Program-made: the position numbers and the translations under genes
Notes under the pieces: generated by a model
Told to the model about the DNA's origin: nothing
The model's input: only the letters and a program-made list of their open reading frames with translations
The model's database searches: none
Assembly: GCA_963691705.1 (NCBI GenBank)
Contig: OY829543.1
Location: forward strand, 31,643,523 to 31,707,522
Source: Viola odorata
Lineage: Eukaryota > Streptophyta > Magnoliopsida > Malpighiales > Violaceae
Direction: 5' to 3'
DNA length: 64,000 bases
In this document: piece by piece, positions 19,834 to 31,530 of the stretch
Position numbering within the stretch: the first letter of the stretch is position 1
How the letters are laid out: each line of letters begins with the position of its first letter

Positions 19834-22708
19834 GTATACTCTATAATTACACTTATGGCTGATGGTAAGAAATTCGTTGAATTTATCGATGACGATTATG
19901 AATTGGGATGAGAAGCAATAAAAAGAATTGTGAATGTTGAGGAAAACATAGTCTTAAAATTCACTAGACAAGAGATTTTAGGTTACTGATCGGGCGAGTC
20001 TTCCAAAATTAAATACACATGTATTTCCCTATAAATTATTTTACTTATACCACTATTTTATTAACTATCTTTTAGCTTTAGTTTTAACATGATTGATTAA
20101 TACTTTTACTAATTGTGTGTTTGAATTTTTGAATTTTAAGTTATTCAATAATCATTTTTAATTTTTTGATGTTAAAAAAATTTCAATTAAATTTTACACA
20201 TATTCTATGACTACTATGAGGAGGGTGATATGCCTCAATTGATTTTTGTAAGCAATGATAGCATGAAAGGATGCGTGTATTAAATTGTTAAAATGCAACC
20301 CAAGAATTAATTAGAATTTGGACATTAATATTTTAATTAATAATATATTTTAAAAATTCTCACTAATAAAACATTTTAATTAATTATTTTAAATTAAAAG
20401 TATATTGTAAAATATATACAAAGCTTAGTAATAAAACCAACATTGGTTGTGACTAAATGATAAGGGATTTGTCCATCATTAATTAAGGTCTCGAATTTGA
20501 CTCTTAGGAATTAAGAAAACCATGCTAGGAGAGTCACCATTCTTTGGTAGCACACAGAACTCGAATCGGACTACCCGATGAAATAAAAAAGAAGCTTAGT
20601 AATTAATAAAATAAAATTTAATAGTTAAAAACATGTCCATGTAAAATTTAATTAGTTAAATTAAAAAATGATACATTCACGCATCGTGCAGGTACGAGAC
20701 TAATAAATAGTTAAAAGAAAGTGTGAAACTTTTGAACTTACTTTTATACTCTTAATGAAAATGATATTTTTATGTAATTTATTTTAATTTTAATTCTAAA
20801 CATAATTAGTTAGTTTAATTTTAATTGTTTGGTTTTACCCATCACGCCATCATATATATTATGCCACCTGATTATTTGTAAAGGAGCAAACCAATTCTTT
20901 GTAAAATTGAATAAATTAATCTCTTCTGCCTCAATCTATTTTTGCGTCGATCTCTTACTGTGCGTCGAACTAAGAAAAGTTGAGGACCTTATATAGCTGT
21001 TTGGCGAACTCTTTTACTTCAGTGCTAATTATAGCTATTTCGATTATGGATCTATGGTAAGTTTATCAATTCAATCAATCAATTTTGTAATATTTTAATC
21101 ACTTTAACAATACACGGTAACAAGTTTATCATGATTTTTAATTGTGTAATCTCTTTAATTATTTTTTATAAGCAGTAGTTTTTATTAAGATAGAAATGCA
21201 AGGCTATATGCAAACAGAGTTGGGGATAACTCGGGAGTTTGCGCCATCAAGTATAAACCAGAAACTAGAAACCAAGAGATTGAGTAATTAGTCCTCAATT
21301 TAATTGTCATGAGTAATTAGTTCTCAACTTAATTGTCATGGATTAGTAGTTTAATCACTTTAATTCGTCCTTATGAATTGGTAAAAGCATGTATGGTAAC
21401 TAATTAACTAGTTTAATTCTGGATTCTTGAACTTAGAAATTCCAATCTATTATATGAAAACTCCTAGATTGATGGAGGCTATGACATCCCTAAATGATTA
21501 ATTCACCAATTCCATATTTAGTTTGAGAACCATTGTGCAGTAAACAATCTATTAGTTATATATTGCACTATCAATTGATATGATCAGGAAAGGAAGAACT
21601 ATTACACCACTTTAACTTTGAAGAGAAAGAATTCAAAAAAATATATAGGGAGACCCAAAACAAGAGAAAATATAGTGATAGTAACAAATTGAAAGGTTAA
21701 ATTTCTTAAGTAATATTTTCTCAAGGTAGTAAACTGTTAAAATTCATTTTGCAATTTTCTTTTGTCAGATCACTGTGTGTATTCACAGAAAAGATGTGGC
21801 AACAAAAATAGTAAAGGTATTTTAAAGGCTCAAATACCTCTTGATGGTCCGTGTCTTTTTTTTTAAATATTTTCAAGTCATATTTCTAAAACTATTTTAG
21901 AAATTTAAAACTAAAGTAAAATAATCAAGTTTATGCACTTTTTTATATATGTTTGTTGTATTTTTACGTATTCAATTCACACCAGTTTACATAAATTAAG
22001 AAAAGTTTAACCGTGAATTTGTTGTGGACCTAAAAAAATCCAGCATGTACCACAATTTTTTTCTGTCACAATAGAGAAATAAAATTGGAAACTCCAGAAA
22101 CTCCACATGAATTATTGGAATTATACATGGGTAAATCAAAAGAAGCTAAACAATTTCAAACAAGGTCGGCCGTAAATTAGACAAAGAGTAGATATGAACA
22201 AAATAATAAAACAAAGGAGGTTTGAGATTGAGAGTTAAACCAATTAAACCAATTGCAAGAAGAAAATAAATAAACACTAATCAATAGAATCTTGAGCTAA
22301 ATTGGAAAGAAAAGAGAATAAAACTTATAATAAATGCGCACTATCAATGACATACATACTTCCTGAGAAGATCAATTTTAATGGGCTAACTATTCATAAA
22401 CATACGTGGGAATTCTCGTGGAAGAAAGGTACATTAAAGATAATTGGTTTGGTGTGAGTAGTTTGATACATTAAGATTCATATTGTTTCTAAAATTAGAA
22501 GTTTCTTTTAAAGAAAGAGCTTAAACCTTCATCGTCATCAGGAGGTATTTCAGCTCTTAAAATTTGACCGCCATGGCTGACATTGCATCTTCTCTTCTTT
22601 GAGACATGGCCTTAAAAATATTAAATAACATCCACGTTGATAAAAATGGGGATTTTGATGGTTTATTATAAAGATAACAACTGTAAAGGAAAAAAATAAA
22701 ATATTTTC
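19834..22708. other. AT-rich unassigned intergenic DNA
   Basis: No open frame of note, no domain and no clear repeat with the rest of the window. At about 20440-20590 a segment with a GGTCTCGAATTTGA-like box and a GACTACCCGATGAAATA end is reminiscent of a retroposon fragment, but too weak to call. Poly-A/T tracts are frequent. Confidence 0.5.
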
Positions 22709-22717
22709 ATCATATTT

Positions 22718-23290
22718 GAGAAAAATACATAAATAATTATGTACTTTAATATTTTAATTAATCGCAACCCTTAGTTTTTTTTTTTGTTTAATTACCCCTA
22801 TAATCGTCGCGGTGATTGTTCAATCACCTCTCTACCGTTACAGAAATCTGACATGGCATCGTTGACAGTCGTTATGTGCCACGTCATCCCCCACCGTTGC
22901 CACGTCTGCAAGCTGCCACGTCAGACTCCCACGTGGCAAGTGGGGGGGGCGTGAGTGAGTGGATTTTTTTTTTGATTTTTTTTTCCTTTGATGGTATCAA
23001 AATGACGTCATTTCGATATGACTAACATCAAAACGACGCCGTTTTGATACCATTACAAAAATAGGAAAAAAACATCCACTCACTAACGTGGCGGCTTGCG
23101 AACGTGGCAACGGTGAGGGGATGATGTGGCACATAACGACGGTCAACGATGCCATGTCATATTTCTGTAATGGTAGGGGGTGATTGAACAATCACCGCGA
23201 CGACCAGGGGGGTAATTAAACAAAAAAAAAGCTACGGGTTGCGATTAATCAAAACATTAAAGTTCAGGGTTGTTTTATGCCTTTTTACCT
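22718..23290. mobile_element. Foldback Mutator-like MITE with 9-bp target duplication
   Basis: The 573-bp element is flanked by ATCATATTT on both sides (22709-22717 and 23291-23299), the 9-bp duplication length typical of Mutator-like elements. The two halves are inverted copies over most of their length: for example TCGTCGCGGTGATTGTTCAA at about 22805-22824 is mirrored at about 23183-23202. The centre is itself palindromic around TCAAAACGACG/CGTCGTTTTGA-like sequence (about 22998-23053). It has no transposase and so would depend on one supplied elsewhere. Confidence 0.85.
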
Positions 23291-23412
23291 ATCATATTTT
23301 CTCTTATTTCTACTATCAATATTTTGTTGAGCTCGCTCTCTTCTTTTCTCCGAGCTTAAAGTAGCATAATAATTCTTCCTACGCTGATTAAGATATAAGG
23401 TACACATGCCAG
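23291..23412. other. Short spacer before the Ath-1 LTR
   Basis: After the MITE target duplication (23291-23299) about 110 bases of unassigned sequence lead to the Ath-1 5' LTR. Nothing further is recognised. Confidence 0.4.
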
Positions 23413-24872
23413 TGATTGGATCCTTATTGTACATTTTCGTCATCTATTTCTTTTTAGATGATGATACTGCTAATTTGGGTGTATTTTCTTTCTTTTTGAA
23501 GAAACCAGATAGAAGAACCAAAGAAGAAAGAAAGGAACAGAAATGCCAAGAAAAGAGAGCAAAAAGAAGACAGTGGTGAGAAGAGCTGAATCAGAATGAA
23601 CAAGCCTTTTCTCTAGGCCTAGGAGAGAGCACATCTGCACTAAGGGAACTCATCTGCACTAGACCTAAGACGATGTCAAAGGGACCAAGGAGCCAGCAAA
23701 GTGGGCTTGGGCCGCAAACCAAGGCAAAGCACGCCAATATTTTAGCACTCAAAAAAAGACTTCTAGAAATAGTTTCAGAGCAGTAAAACACCCTAAGAGA
23801 TGACAACAATTCGATTTTGTAATTATCTTAAAATCTAGGAAAACAAGGAAAGAATGACTTTATTTATCTTTCCATGTTTAGCTTAAAAATGAGAGATGGG
23901 GATTTGAGAACAATCTTATCTCTTTTTTTTCGTTCTCTCTGCAACCAGACTTGGAACTCCATTGTTTTGCTCTCTTCGTATTCTTCCATGAAAGGAGGAG
24001 ATTTCTAGTTTTTATGCAATTGAATTTCATATTTTATTTTATTATGTCTGTGTCTAGCTAAGTAAATCCTTCCTGGCAAAGCCCCCAAGGTTCATGATTC
24101 CAGTATTGTGAGATTTAAACGTATTTAATAAATTCTGAATTTCATATTTCTTCTCTTTCATATTTCTTATCAATTCATTCTTATTTGATTTAAGAGTGAT
24201 CAACTTAAGTTTTAAACTTGAATAATTATAGCTTTTCCTAATAACTTTGGGTCTACATTGTTAGAAGGAATCAGTAGGCAACTAGCTCATGGTCAGCTGG
24301 GACTCAGTTAGAGTCACGAGCCAGACTCGGTTAGCGAAAGAGAAGAATTGGGTTATAGGGGCGAGTGGACTGATCCATAGGCCTAGGAATGGTCTCTCCT
24401 TATTTTTATCAACCAACTAGTTAAATCCTATAAGTGAACCTTAGGATTGCTAAGGAGGTTAGGGTTCTTAATAGAGAGATTTCTTTAAGAAACTTGATTA
24501 GGAGGAGAGTAGGAAGTCAAAGTGAACTTGATTTTTATAGCCACCTTATGAAACTCAGTTTTAAACATCTTTGTATCAATAATCAATAAATGTGAATTAT
24601 GACCTTGGGTATGTATTTACTTGGAATTTCTTATCATCTGGCCTTATTCATTAATTATTTATTTACTGCTTTGATTGCATTCTATTTTATCAATTAATTC
24701 TTACAAAACCCCCATTTTATTGGTTACTACCATTATCACCATTAGTCATACTTGGGAACTGAAATTGGAGAGTAAATGCCTATGGAACAAACCTCTTATT
24801 GCTTGCTAGAATATCTTGTCTCATTGTGATAAGTTGTATTCTTATTATTTTTGACGGATTCGGCACCCATCA
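23413..24872 (+). repeat. Ath-1 5' LTR
   Basis: This 1460-base LTR begins TGATTGGATCC and ends GGCACCCATCA, followed five bases later by an Athila PBS. It matches 28857-30315 along its whole length, with roughly nine in ten bases shared by eye, including CTAGGCCTAGGA, the pair of ACTAGACCTA boxes and the AAACTTGATTAGGAGGAGA block. It has no coding capacity. Confidence 0.9.
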
Positions 24873-24877
24873 TATTT

Positions 24878-24896
24878 TGGCGTCGTTGTCGGGGAT
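24878..24896 (+). other. Primer-binding site, tRNA-Asp type (Ath-1)
   Basis: TGGCGTCGTTGTCGGGGAT follows the LTR. It is close to the PBS TGGCGCCGTTGCCGGGG-type sequence complementary to tRNA-Asp that is used by Athila elements. Confidence 0.8.
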
Positions 24897-25306
24897 TCGG
24901 TGTACTAATTTTTATTTCTTTATTTTATGACCAAGTACAATAAGTCTCAATTACAAGGATTAGAAGAAGAAGTAATGGCTGATGCAGGAGAGGTATGGTT
25001 AAGTTCCATAGAAAATAAAATTAATAAAATATCTTCTCTTGTTTCTTTTATTGCAGATCGGATGCAACAATTTACATTTGGTGGGCCTTGCTTCTAATCA
25101 CACCATTCAGTAAATACCCACAACTCCAATCAAGGATGGGGGAATCCCCAAACTTCAACTGGGCTCCACAATAACAACAACATCAGTTCAACCTGCAAGA
25201 TTCCATGCCCATACCTCCTGTTCAGTAGTAACTATTTCAACCAATTCAACAAAATGCCAACAACTCTTTTGAAGAGATGTTGAATCAATTTGCTCAAACA
25301 GCCTAA

Positions 25307-25819
25307 TTGAGTATCGCAAACCTTGAAAGGCAGATAGGACAACTTTTAGCAGCAAGAAATGAAAATGACAATCAAGAAGGGTCATCCTTTCGATCTATAC
25401 CCACCACGCTGCACAATGTATCAGCTGTCACATCAAGAAGTAGCAAGAATCTACCAAAGACATCGGATGCTTCCCTAGACCTAGGGAAGAGTCTCCTAGA
25501 ATTAGTCTCTAAACTAGAGACGGAAGTGATACCAGAAAAACTAGCCCAAACCAATGAAGTTTCAGAGATCCCTGTCAAGCAGGAGCTACAGGTAATCCCT
25601 CTACCCTTTCTAGAAAGGTCTGCAAAAACCAAGAATGCAAGGGAAGAGAGGGAGATTTTGGAATTTTTTGGCAAAGTAGCTATTAATATTCCTTTGATTG
25701 ATGTGATAACTCAAATACCTAAGTATGCTAAATTTCTTAAGGAATTATGCGCTAATAAAAGGAAACTTTCATGTATAGAGAGAATCAATTTAAATGAGAA
25801 TGTTTTAGCGGTCTTTTAG
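25307..25819 (+). pseudogene. Ath-1 gag C-terminal part
   Basis: The frame has LERQIGQLLAARN, VSAVTSRSSK (the Athila NVSAITLRSGK-type box), then FGKVAINIPLIDVITQIPKYAKFLKELCANKRKL, a well-known conserved end of Athila gag. The capsid part expected upstream is absent: only about 430 bases separate the PBS and this frame, against well over 1 kb in full elements. So gag is truncated at the 5' end as well. Confidence 0.85.
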
Positions 25820-26660
25820 AAAAATCTCCCCAACAAGTGCAAAGATTAAGGAACATTTGAAATTTCTTGCAAGATTGGTGACAAAACTATAGAAAAATCA
25901 CTGTGTGATTTAGGTGTAGGTATTAATGTTATGTCACTCACAGTGTTTAAAACTTTGAAAATTGGAGCACTGAAGGAAACAAGGGTTGTAATCGAACTCG
26001 CGAATAGATCAATTATTTATCCAGTAGGAGTCATTGAGGATGTATTGGTTCAGTTAAATGATTTTATCTTTCCAGTTGACTTTTACATTGTAGATATGGG
26101 CAATGATGACTCGACCAAATCCATAGAGGTGCTACTTAGGAGACCTTTTTTTTAGAACAGTCAGAGCAAAGATAGATGTGTTTGATGGATGTTTGACACT
26201 TGAATTTAGTGGAGAAATTGTTAAATTCAATATGTATGACTCCATTAAATTCCCAAACGAAATTCACAGTGTTAATTTCATAGGTATTATTGATCCTGAT
26301 GTTGATGATATTCATGAACTTAATGCTACTGACCCCTTGGAATTTGTTCTTAGCAGAGGTGTTGACAAGCAAAGGTTGATTGAATTGGAAAGTGATTTGG
26401 TTATCAGTGAAGAAATACAAGAAAATTTATTTGAACTTGATGTTTCTGAATCTTTTACTGATGTTCCTAAGACTTTAGAACTGCCAGAAAAGCATAACAA
26501 ACTTCCACCTTCAATTTTGCAGGCACTAGATTTCGAGTTGAAAAGTTTACCAGATCACCTAAAGTACTCTTCCCTAAGCCTAGGGAATAGTCTGTTGGTA
26601 ATAATTTTTAGTAAGTTGTCTGAACTGGAAGAAGAAAGACTTGTGAGGATACTGAGATAA
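25820..26660 (+). pseudogene. Ath-1 protease and protease-RT linker
   Basis: The retropepsin region reads IGDKTIEKSLCDLGVGINVMS, in which the usual catalytic D(S/T)G region is DLG as in many Athila copies. It is followed by NRSIIYPVGVIEDVLVQ and PVDFYIVDM, then LLRRPFF. The frame breaks in a T8 run (26146-26153) and continues in another frame from about 26158 (AKIDVFDGCLTLEFSGEIVKF) to 26660, the linker that leads into RT. A one-base slip in the T run explains the break. It lies directly after gag in the normal order. Confidence 0.8.
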
Positions 26661-26930
26661 TTCAAAGAGGTTATTGGATGGACGATAGTCGATATAGAGG
26701 GAATCTCCCCTTCTATCTACACACACAAGATACACCTTGAGGAAGAAAGTAAGATAGTAACGCAACCTCAAAGGAGATCAAACCCTTCCATGACGGAAGT
26801 AGTGAATAGGCAGAGAGTGAAGCTTTTTTATAAAGATTTTAAAGAGAACACTGTGGAGCAATTCACACTACACCAGCCACCTAAAAATTTATCAAGAAAT
26901 GTCGAGTCCAAGACAATAAAAGGGACGCTA
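26661..26930 (+). pseudogene. Ath-1 pol deletion scar (RT start joined to integrase end)
   Basis: The first part matches the RT entry region (VIGWTIVDIEGISPSIYTHKIHLEEE, then QRRSNPSMTEVV). At about 26800-26815 it changes directly into the C-terminal end of an Athila integrase region (RVKLFYKDF, then LHQPP). The RT palm, RNase H and integrase core are therefore missing. The open frame runs through the scar, so the deletion is in frame or nearly so. The product could not move the element alone. Confidence 0.75.
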
Positions 26931-26948
26931 CATGGGAGGCAACCCATG
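26931..26948 (+). other. Athila stem-loop GGGAGGCAACCC
   Basis: CATGGGAGGCAACCCATG forms a six-pair stem with a six-base loop right after pol. The copy at 3674-3691 in Tat-1 reads CGTGGGAGGCAACCCACG, with one compensating base pair. Confidence 0.6.
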
Positions 26949-27132
26949 CATTTTGTTTTCAATTTTTAGATAATTTCCTTTCGATAAAACTGATACTTCG
27001 TTGAAATAAAACTAATAGATGTCTTGATTTTTCATTTTCAGGAATAAGTGAGAAAAATTCCAGAGGCAGAATCACATGACTCTTCCCTAGGCCTGGGGAA
27101 GAGACTAGTACAATGGAAACGAAAAGACGAAT

Positions 27133-27534
27133 TTGAAAGCACTTTATGCTCTGAGATATTTCCACCTCGAGAAAGGGTTTGTCTGTTGTAATACAAGTTT
27201 CATACCAGTCGTTGAGCATATCTATGGAGCCAAGAACAAAGGCATATTCATGTTTGCTCGCCTGGATGGAACTGGAGATGCTCACGACATCCCCCCTGCC
27301 CAAGACCAACAAGACGACTCTTTCCTAGGCCAAGATAACATCCCTAATGCAGTCCCTGTCCCTAATCCTAGGAATGAGGAGGTTGTTCTAACTACCCTGT
27401 TGAGAAAACAAGAAGAACGAACAGCCCTACTGAAGAGGTTGTTGGAAGAACAAAAGACCACCAATGAACTTCACCAACACTTTCTAGAGAGGCTAGAAAG
27501 CTCCTTTCCCCCACCACCACACCCCATTGATTGA
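27133..27534 (+). other. Uncertain open frame in the Ath-1 3' region
   Basis: A 133-codon frame with a helix rich in Glu, Gln and Leu (LLRKQEERTALLKRLLEEQKTTNELHQHFLERLESS) and a proline tail. It could be the remains of the envelope-like or linker ORF region of Athila, but no transmembrane segment is visible and no homologue is recognised. It stops just before the conserved palindrome at 27582. It is called other because coding status is unproven. Confidence 0.35.
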
Positions 27535-27580
27535 GTTTCCCCCATGTTTTATTGTTTTATTTTTCTTTTACTCCAAACTC

Positions 27581-27620
27581 ACACATTGAGGACAATGTGT
27601 CCTTTAAGTGTGGGGGGGGG
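27581..27620 (+). promoter_or_regulatory. Athila 3' palindrome and G-run
   Basis: ACACATTGAGGACAATGTGT (27581-27600) is a perfect eight-pair stem with a four-base loop, followed by CCTTTAAGTGT and a run of G. Ath-2 has the same palindrome at 54200-54217 followed by a GGGGGAGGG run. Its role is unknown; a signal in the untranslated genomic RNA is plausible. Confidence 0.6.
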
Positions 27621-28835
27621 GGGGGATTTTAGGATTTTTGTGATTGTTTATAAATAAGTGTTTGTGATAGTGTTAGTTTTTGTTATATTTTTCATTTTTG
27701 TGTGGATTAGCCTTTAATTAGAATTTTCTGCATGATTTTTATTTTCTTATTCTATGTGTTTCTAGGTTAGTTTTACATGACTGTTTGTTTTAGTTTTTCA
27801 AAATCAGAACTCAAAAATTGCATCCAATCATTTGCCTCACTACTAGACATACAATTTGACACTTGTTTGACCAAATCCATGCTCTAGTATTAGGGGAGTG
27901 AATGAACTTAACATGATCAATGCTTAAAAGACATATAACCTAATGGACTTAGAATATTTTGCCCATCCCTATAGTTTTACATTAACCTAGCTTGGAATTT
28001 GAGAAGTGATTGTTGGAACACCTAAAACTGTTTTGTCATAACTCAAATAAATTGACTGTTTTGAACATATATGGCTACCCAATTTTTATTTCTTCTTGCA
28101 TGAGAGTCTTTCCTTTTGATATGTATGTAACTGTGTTGCCTATGATATTTTCACCACTAGTCCTCTTTCCAAAAGGTTTGGATAGTTCGGCATCCTCACC
28201 CACAAAAATATCTAGTTGTCGATAGTGTACCAACCCCTTAAGGGTCGAAACTGGTACCATGGCAGTGTGCGTGAAACACATGCATATTTTACTTACTTTT
28301 GAACTGTTGAAAAAGAGAAAAATATTTTGTGAAAAAGCAAAGAAAAGAGATGAAAAATCCTGGGAGTTGTTGTGCCTAAAAAGGACAAAAGCAAAGCTTT
28401 GAAAAACATTTATGCAATGCAAGAAAAGCAGAGAAAAAATGGCAGAGGGCAAAGGCTAATGAAAATTGATAAATATTGGTAAGTTCTGTTGTGGCTATAT
28501 GATGCATTAGATTTAGGCTTACTTGAATTGAATACGCAAATGTATGAGAGTCAGCAGTTATATATGTTCAAGGTTTAATGGCTGGACAAATTAAATTGTA
28601 ATAAAATCTTTTGTTCCCCCAATCATGACTTGAATGCATAGCTAGATATCAGGGCACTATTTGGATGTTGAGAAATATTTAGGGTATTGATCGGTCCTTG
28701 ATAGTCTAGTATGGATTTGGTAATGGAAGTGTCTAGGTAATTCTAGTGATGAAATAGATGATTGGAGTAAATTCTGGGTTCATGATTTTTGTTTTCGTTT
28801 GTTTTTGCATGGAAATGCTTGAGGGCAAGCATTAG
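27621..28835 (+). other. Ath-1 3' untranslated region
   Basis: About 1.2 kb without a supported gene; the longest frames lack any domain. It runs from the palindrome/G-run to the polypurine tract and is A/T-rich. Confidence 0.5.
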
Positions 28836-28856
28836 GGTAGTGGCGGGGGGGCGATT
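28836..28856 (+). promoter_or_regulatory. Ath-1 polypurine tract
   Basis: A GGTAGTGGCGGGGGGGCGATT stretch lies immediately before the right LTR, where the plus-strand primer of an LTR element is expected. Confidence 0.65.
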
Positions 28857-30315
28857 TGATTGGATACTTATTTTGTACACTTTCGTCATCTATTTTACAT
28901 CTTTTTAGATTATGATACTGCTAATTTGGGTGTATTCTCTTCCTTTTTACAGAAACCAGACAAAAGAACCAAAGAAGAAAGAAAGGAACAGAAATGACAA
29001 GAAAATAGAGTAAAAAAAAGACAGTGGTGAGAAGAGCTAAATCAATATGAACAAGCCTCTTCTCTAGGCCTAGAAGAGAGCATATCTGCACTAAGAGAAA
29101 GCTCATCTGCACTAGACCTAGGACGATGTCAAAGGGACCAAGGAGCCAGCAAAGTGGGCTTGGGCCACAAACCAAGGCAAAGCACGCCAATATTCCTGCC
29201 CTCGAAAAAAGACTTCCAGAAAGAGTTTCAGAGTTGTAAAACATCGTAAGAGATGAGAACAATTCATTTTTGTATTTATCTTAAATTCTAAGAAAATAAG
29301 GACTCTGTTTAATCTTTCCTTGTTTAGTTTTAAAAAGGGAGATGGGGATTTGGGAACGATCTTATCTCTTCTTTTTCGTTCTTTCTGCAACCAAACTTGG
29401 AACTCCATTATTTTTCTCTCCTCGTCTTCTTCCCACAAACGAGGAGATTTCTAGTTTTTATGCAATTGAATTTCATATTTTATTTTATTATATCTGTGTC
29501 TAGATAAGTAAATCGTTCCTGGTAAAGACTCCAAGGTTCATGATTCCAGTATTGTGAGATCTAAACGTATTTCATAAATTCAGAATTTCATATTTCTTCT
29601 CTTTCTGATTTTTTATCAATTTATTCTGGTTTGATTTAAGAGTGATCAACTTAAGTTTTAAACCTGAATAATTACAACTTTTTCCTAATAACTTTGGGTC
29701 TACATTATTAGAAGGAATCAGTAGGCAACTAGCTCATGGTCAGTCGGGACTCAGTTAGAGTCACGAGCCGGACTCGATTAGCAAAAGAGAAGAATTAGGT
29801 TATAGGGGCAGGTGGACTGATCCCTAGGCCTAGGAATGGTCTCTCTTTGTTTTTATTAACCAACTAGTTAAATCTTATAAGTGAACCTTAGGATTGCTAA
29901 GAAGGTTAGGGTTCTTAATAGAGAGATTTCTTTAAGAAACTTGATTAGGAGGAGACTAAGAAGTCAAAGTGAACCCAATTTCTATAGCCACCCTATGAAA
30001 CTCAGTTTTAAATATCTTTGTATCAATGATCAATACATGTGAATTATGACCTTGGGTATGTCTTTACTGAAAATTTCTTATCATCTTGTCCTATTCATTA
30101 CTTATTTATTTAATGCTTTGATTGCATTCCATTTTATCAATTAATTCTTACAAAATTCCCTTTTTTTTGTTACTACCATTATCACCATCAATTTTGTAAG
30201 AATTAATTGGATCGTAAATCATTGTGGAACGAATCTCTTATTGCTTGCTACAATATCTTTTATCTCATTGTAATAAATTATATTTTTATTATTTTTGACG
30301 GATTCGGCACCCATC
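28857..30315 (+). repeat. Ath-1 3' LTR, probably also serving Ath-2
   Basis: 1459 bases beginning TGATTGGATAC and ending GGCACCCATC, matching 23413-24872. The final A of the LTR is replaced by the start of an insertion (30316-30600), after which an Athila PBS-like site and gag follow. It is therefore either the 3' LTR of Ath-1, the 5' LTR of Ath-2, or one LTR shared by both after recombination. No 5-bp duplication matches across Ath-1. Confidence 0.85.
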
Positions 30316-30600
30316 TGTCAACTATATCATTTACTCGAGGAGCATTGTACACTCTTTGAACCAAGATAAGATTTGTCACTATACGAATATTGAGGTTTTC
30401 GAGTGAAGAATAATTGTTCAATCTTGGTAAGAATTGAGCATAAGGATTTTTATTTAGAATATCCATCAATTTTGTTATAATGACATCATTCAAATTTTCA
30501 GTATCATAATCATCATTGTATTCTCCAACTCTTAGATCATAACAATACAATTGGAAGAAATATTGTAATGTTTTTTACGACTTCGACAACTGATCATTTT
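30316..30600 (-). pseudogene. Helitron helicase-like fragment
   Basis: On the minus strand, from about 30570 to 30316, the frame reads LYCYDLRVGEYNDD, then KLMDILNKNPYAQFLPRLNNYSSLENL, then QRVYNAPRVNDIVDRWV. The NPYA-FxRxLxxxxxLE and QRVYNxPxxxxI pattern is the N-terminal region of the Helitron helicase-like domain in plant Helitrons. Only about 90 codons are left and neither the Rep His motifs nor the helicase is present. The fragment lies between an Athila LTR end and the PBS-like site. No Helitron end motif could be assigned. Confidence 0.65.
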
Positions 30601-30602
30601 TT

Positions 30603-30621
30603 TTGCGTCGTTGTTGGGGAA
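30603..30621 (+). other. Degenerate Athila PBS of Ath-2
   Basis: TTGCGTCGTTGTTGGGGAA corresponds to the Ath-1 PBS with a lost G and a few substitutions. It marks the start of the Ath-2 internal region. Confidence 0.65.
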
Positions 30622-30719
30622 TGGTTTACGTCATGACCAAGACAAAGTCCAAATTTTTCTTTATTATTGTCCAATTTTTATTGTACTTATTTAGATTATT
30701 TTTTTTATGACCAGATTTG

Positions 30720-31530
30720 AAGAAGAAGAACTAGATCCCTAAAAATCAAAAGAGAACTCTCTTGCAATTTCTCTCGTTAAACAAGTCATACCTCGTCTTG
30801 CCCAAGAGGAGAAAGAGCCAGTGAATAACCATTCGAACGAATTGGCAGAAAATGACAACCGTTAGAGCATCGGGGATTTAATTATTACGTATGAACAGGA
30901 AACACAACTTTGCATTGAGTATCCACGAGTTATGCATGATTGGGTGATCAACTTGAGTACCATACATATGTTTCCCAAGTTCCATGGCCTGGCTAATGAA
31001 AACCCCTATGACCACCTTCCAGAATTTTCTTGGGTTTGTGATTCAATGAAACCTCAAGAGGTGGGAATCCTTCGTGCTAAACTTAGAGCACTCTTATGAT
31101 CTCTAGAAGGGGACGTCAAGAGTTAATTTTTCAACCTTTCTACCAAATCCATCCGGAGTTGGGATGACATGTCTGAGGCATTCCTAGACAAGTACTTTCC
31201 AGCTAGCAATGCGAGCTCTTTAAGGAAGGAGATAGTGGAAATTCAGCAGAAAGATGATGGGAACCTCGTCCAATACTATGAGAGATTCCAGGGATTGCAA
31301 TTGCTATGTCCACCTCATGGAATAGCAGAAGCATCCCTGATTCTATATTTTTACGATGGCATGCTACATAATGACCAAGACAAATTGGATTATGCTACTA
31401 GAGGAGCCTTGATCAACTTAACTTCTGTCCAAGCAAGAAAATTGACTGAAACCATGGCTAACAACGATCGTCATAATAGAGTCATTCCCACACTAGAGGT
31501 AATGGTTGTTGCTCTTGAGTCTAAACTTTC
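30720..31530 (+). pseudogene. Ath-2 gag, 5' part
   Basis: The frame contains FPKFHGLANENPYDHLPEFSWVCDSMKPQ, then (after two nonsense codons at about 31098 and 31123) SWDDMSEAFLDKYFPASNASSLRKEIVEIQQ and LLCPPHGIAEASLILYFYDGML. These are the conserved capsid blocks of Athila gag. The reading frame is cut at 31530 by the Tat-2 insertion and resumes at 52870. Stops before and after the insertion show that the gene was dead or died later. Confidence 0.85.

Noticed and set aside
20440..20600. A SINE with pol III boxes
   Set aside because: A B-box-like string is visible, but no convincing A-box, tail or target duplication could be found.
22718..23290. A microRNA precursor
   Set aside because: The inverted repeat is too long and too symmetrical and has 9-bp target duplications. 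It is a foldback transposon, though it might yield siRNAs.
27133..27534. An envelope-like gene in Ath-1
   Set aside because: There is no signal peptide or membrane segment and the length is short, so it was kept only as an uncertain frame.
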